In this document: one piece after another, positions 61,977 to 64,000 of the stretch
Layout of the letters: every line of letters begins with the position of its first letter
Position numbering within the stretch: position 1 is the first letter of the stretch
Source of the DNA: Mesocentrotus franciscanus
Lineage: Eukaryota > Echinodermata > Echinoidea > Camarodonta > Strongylocentrotidae
Length of the DNA stretch: 64,000 nucleotides
Reading direction: 5' to 3'
Assembly (NCBI GenBank): GCA_037976565.1
Contig: CP137670.1
Span: forward strand, 19,145,744-19,209,743
Translations under genes and position numbers: made by a program
The notes under the pieces: model-generated
What the model saw: only the letters and a program-made list of their open reading frames with translations
What the model was told of the DNA's origin: nothing
Database searches by the model: none

Positions 61977-64000
61977 ATGTCTGTACACGTCTGGTGTGTG
62001 TCATGGATTGTTGCTATCGCGATAATTTTACTCATATCGTCCAAATGTGAATGTTATGGTCATGGAAACCGGATCTCATATGAACCCCAGTTCATGTATG
62101 AGCTCAACACAGTGGATTCTCCGGGGTTCCAACCGCCTGATCTACCGGCCTGGGTACCCCTGCGAGGAGACCAAGATGAAAACGTCAGTTGTGCACCGAA
62201 CCATAGCCGACGTAAACGAGGGAAGAAAGGTGGCAAGCCTCCATTACCAACTATCACTATGGCGAATCTCAGATCTATTTCTAACAAAATCGACGAGATA
62301 AGAGACTTAGTGCGATACAATTGTGATTTTAGGGAGTCTTGTCTCTTATGCTTTACCGAAACATGGCTCACTCCATCTATCCCGAGCGACGCCATCGACA
62401 TCGACGGCTTTCAGCTCATTCGATTGGATAGATCACAGGCAACGACACAGAAGTCGAAAGGAGGCGGGGTATGTATCTACATGAAGGAAAAGTGGTGTAG
62501 AAACTTTACTATCAGATCTCAAGTATGCGAACCAAATATTGAACTTCTATGTTTATCATTACGGCCATTCTACCTCCCACGTGAGTTTGGACAAGTCCAT
62601 ATTCTGCTCGTATATGTCCCTCCCGATGGAGATGCAGAGGGCGCATCAGCTACGATTTTGGACACGGTCAACTCCCTAGCAACGGCATCCCCTGACGCAC
62701 CAATCATGGCGTTAGGGGACTTCAACCACTGTCGCCTGGAGAATACCCTACCGAACTATCATCAAGTTGTCGACAGCGCAACACGAGGAAACAACGTCCT
62801 GGATCGGTGCTACTGCTCCATACGCGACGCCTATAAGGCAAACGTACGTCATGGTATTGGCAAGTCAGATCACAATACCGTACATCTCTTACCGAAATAT
62901 AGGCAATTGATCAAAAGGGAGAAGGTTCAGATAAAGAAAATCAAAGTGTGGGACAAAGAAGCGTTTGAAAACCTTCAGACATGTTATGATATCACAGATT
63001 GGGACCTACTTATTTCTAGCGCTTCAAACTTGGATGAAGCAGTCGAAATTGTCAACGGTTATATCTTGTTCTGTAAAGATTTACACATTAAGGATAAAGA
63101 AATAAAGGTGTTTCCAAACCAAAAACCATGGGTTAGGAAGAATTTGAAGGATATGTTTGTGCAAAGAAACAGGGCTTTTGCAAATCAGGATGATGATGAA
63201 CTCAGGGACATTAATCTTAACATTCAGAAAGAAATTGTTGATGCGAAAGAAAAATATAGAGAACAATTAGAGAGTAAATTCAGATCTAATAATCCACGTG
63301 AAGGTTGGAAGTGTATGCAAATGATGACAGGTTATAAAATGAAGCAGAAATCTCCACCAGTGTCAGAATCTAGATCCGTTCATGATACAGCCAATGAATT
63401 TAATACGTTCTATGCAAGATTCGATGACAAATGTTTTGATGCCGAAAGTAATAGGATTGTAAATACTTTGAAACAGTTCAATGATACACCTATTGTATGT
63501 CAGTACAATGATCTTGTCAGGTACTTCAAATGTACTAATCCAAGAAAATCTATGGGACCGGACAGTATTTGTGGGAAACTACTCAAAACATGTGCCTGGC
63601 AATTAGCCACCCCTTTTGTCACTCTTTTTCAAGAATCTTTGAATCAAAACCATGTCCCATTGTGCTGGAAATCATCGACAATAATACCAGCAGCCAAAAC
63701 ACCCCAAGCATCTGAACCCAATGACTATCGGCCTATATCCCTCACCTCATTGGTCATGAAATGTTTCGAACGCATAATTCTTCAGAGGTACATTTTCCCA
63801 CAGATATTGCCTGACAGAGATCCTTTACAATTTGCCTACCAACCACGCAAGTCTGTTAATGATGCCGTTTTATTGCTAACTCACTTGGTTGCACAGCATA
63901 TTGATACATTGGGTCGCTATGTTCGTACAACATTCGTCGATTTTTCATCGGCTTTCAACACAATTCAGCCCCACCTCTTGATGAATAAGCTTACCGCTTT
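61977..64000 (+). CDS. LINE retrotransposon ORF (endonuclease and start of reverse transcriptase), Rex1/L2-like, cut by window end
   Basis: One uninterrupted frame from ATG 61977 (stop TAA at 61920-61922 just upstream) to the window end, 674 complete codons. Residues 1-22 are hydrophobic (WIVAIAIILLISS). Residues 70-95 are basic (NHSRRKRGKKGG). An apurinic-endonuclease-type domain follows: TETWL 127-131 with the catalytic Glu, GDFNH 247-251 and SDHN 297-300. A linker then leads to the reverse transcriptase: DYRPISLTS from 583 and FVDFSSAFNTI with the first catalytic Asp at 655. The YxDD box would lie beyond 64000. The order and the wording (FTETWL, DFSSAFNTIQPHL) match the CR1/L2 superfamily, Rex1-like. 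It is open throughout, so it is a young, possibly active copy. The element's own 5' end is not placed. Confidence 0.9.
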   Translation, partial: MSVHVWCVSWIVAIAIILLISSKCECYGHGNRISYEPQFMYELNTVDSPGFQPPDLPAWVPLRGDQDENVSCAPNHSRRKRGKKGGKPPLPTITMANLRSISNKIDEIRDLVRYNCDFRESCLLCFTETWLTPSIPSDAIDIDGFQLIRLDRSQATTQKSKGGGVCIYMKEKWCRNFTIRSQVCEPNIELLCLSLRPFYLPREFGQVHILLVYVPPDGDAEGASATILDTVNSLATASPDAPIMALGDFNHCRLENTLPNYHQVVDSATRGNNVLDRCYCSIRDAYKANVRHGIGKSDHNTVHLLPKYRQLIKREKVQIKKIKVWDKEAFENLQTCYDITDWDLLISSASNLDEAVEIVNGYILFCKDLHIKDKEIKVFPNQKPWVRKNLKDMFVQRNRAFANQDDDELRDINLNIQKEIVDAKEKYREQLESKFRSNNPREGWKCMQMMTGYKMKQKSPPVSESRSVHDTANEFNTFYARFDDKCFDAESNRIVNTLKQFNDTPIVCQYNDLVRYFKCTNPRKSMGPDSICGKLLKTCAWQLATPFVTLFQESLNQNHVPLCWKSSTIIPAAKTPQASEPNDYRPISLTSLVMKCFERIILQRYIFPQILPDRDPLQFAYQPRKSVNDAVLLLTHLVAQHIDTLGRYVRTTFVDFSSAFNTIQPHLLMNKLTA

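Noticed and set aside
62047..62301. 84-codon frame starting at 62047
   Set aside because: It is out of frame with, and inside, the long LINE reading frame that begins at 61977 and carries the endonuclease and reverse-transcriptase motifs.

Overview
This is animal genomic DNA, AT-rich and full of introns, microsatellites and dispersed repeats. The repeat spectrum (tRNA-headed SINEs, Rex1/L2-like and RTE-like LINE sequence, many terminal-inverted-repeat elements seen widely in marine invertebrates) and the gene content suggest a marine invertebrate deuterostome, most likely an echinoderm. That assignment is an inference.

Two protein-coding genes can be reconstructed exon by exon, both on the minus strand and head to tail. 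(1) 31901 down to 1019 is a complete RFX6 transcription factor gene: 17 coding exons, every junction GT-AG and in phase, 942 codons plus stop. It has the winged-helix RFX DNA-binding domain, the extended RFX dimerisation region and a low-complexity C-terminal tail with RFX6-type motifs. (2) 57333 down to 40587 is a ZIP4/ZIP12-type zinc importer (SLC39A4/12-like, LIV-1 subfamily): 12 coding exons, about 726 residues. It has a signal peptide, a large Cys/His-containing ectodomain and eight membrane segments. One frame error lies inside exon 10, between the two metal-binding helices, and is either an assembly error or a real null allele. Both genes are linked to the gut in vertebrates (endocrine lineage and enterocyte zinc uptake), but no shared control is shown here.

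The left edge (1-1018) holds a MITE and a 363-bp hairpin just beyond the RFX6 stop. The introns of both genes and the 8.7-kb gap between them (31902-40586) are filled with SINEs, MITEs, LINE tails and simple repeats. Intron 1 of the zinc transporter holds a 2.0-kb inverted-repeat element with a perfect 9-bp target duplication, a minisatellite core and a nested SINE. Upstream of the transporter (57334-61976) there is a short-period satellite carrying DR1 nuclear-receptor motifs and then a GCC run. The right edge (61977-64000) is the intact 5' part of a LINE ORF on the plus strand (endonuclease plus the start of reverse transcriptase), cut by the window end.

The most unusual items are: a SINE family with two alternative Pol III heads, one resembling 7SL/Alu; independent partial duplications of both borders of one RFX6 exon; the TSD-flanked foldback element; the DR1-bearing satellite; the 3'-UTR hairpin; and the zinc transporter frame error.
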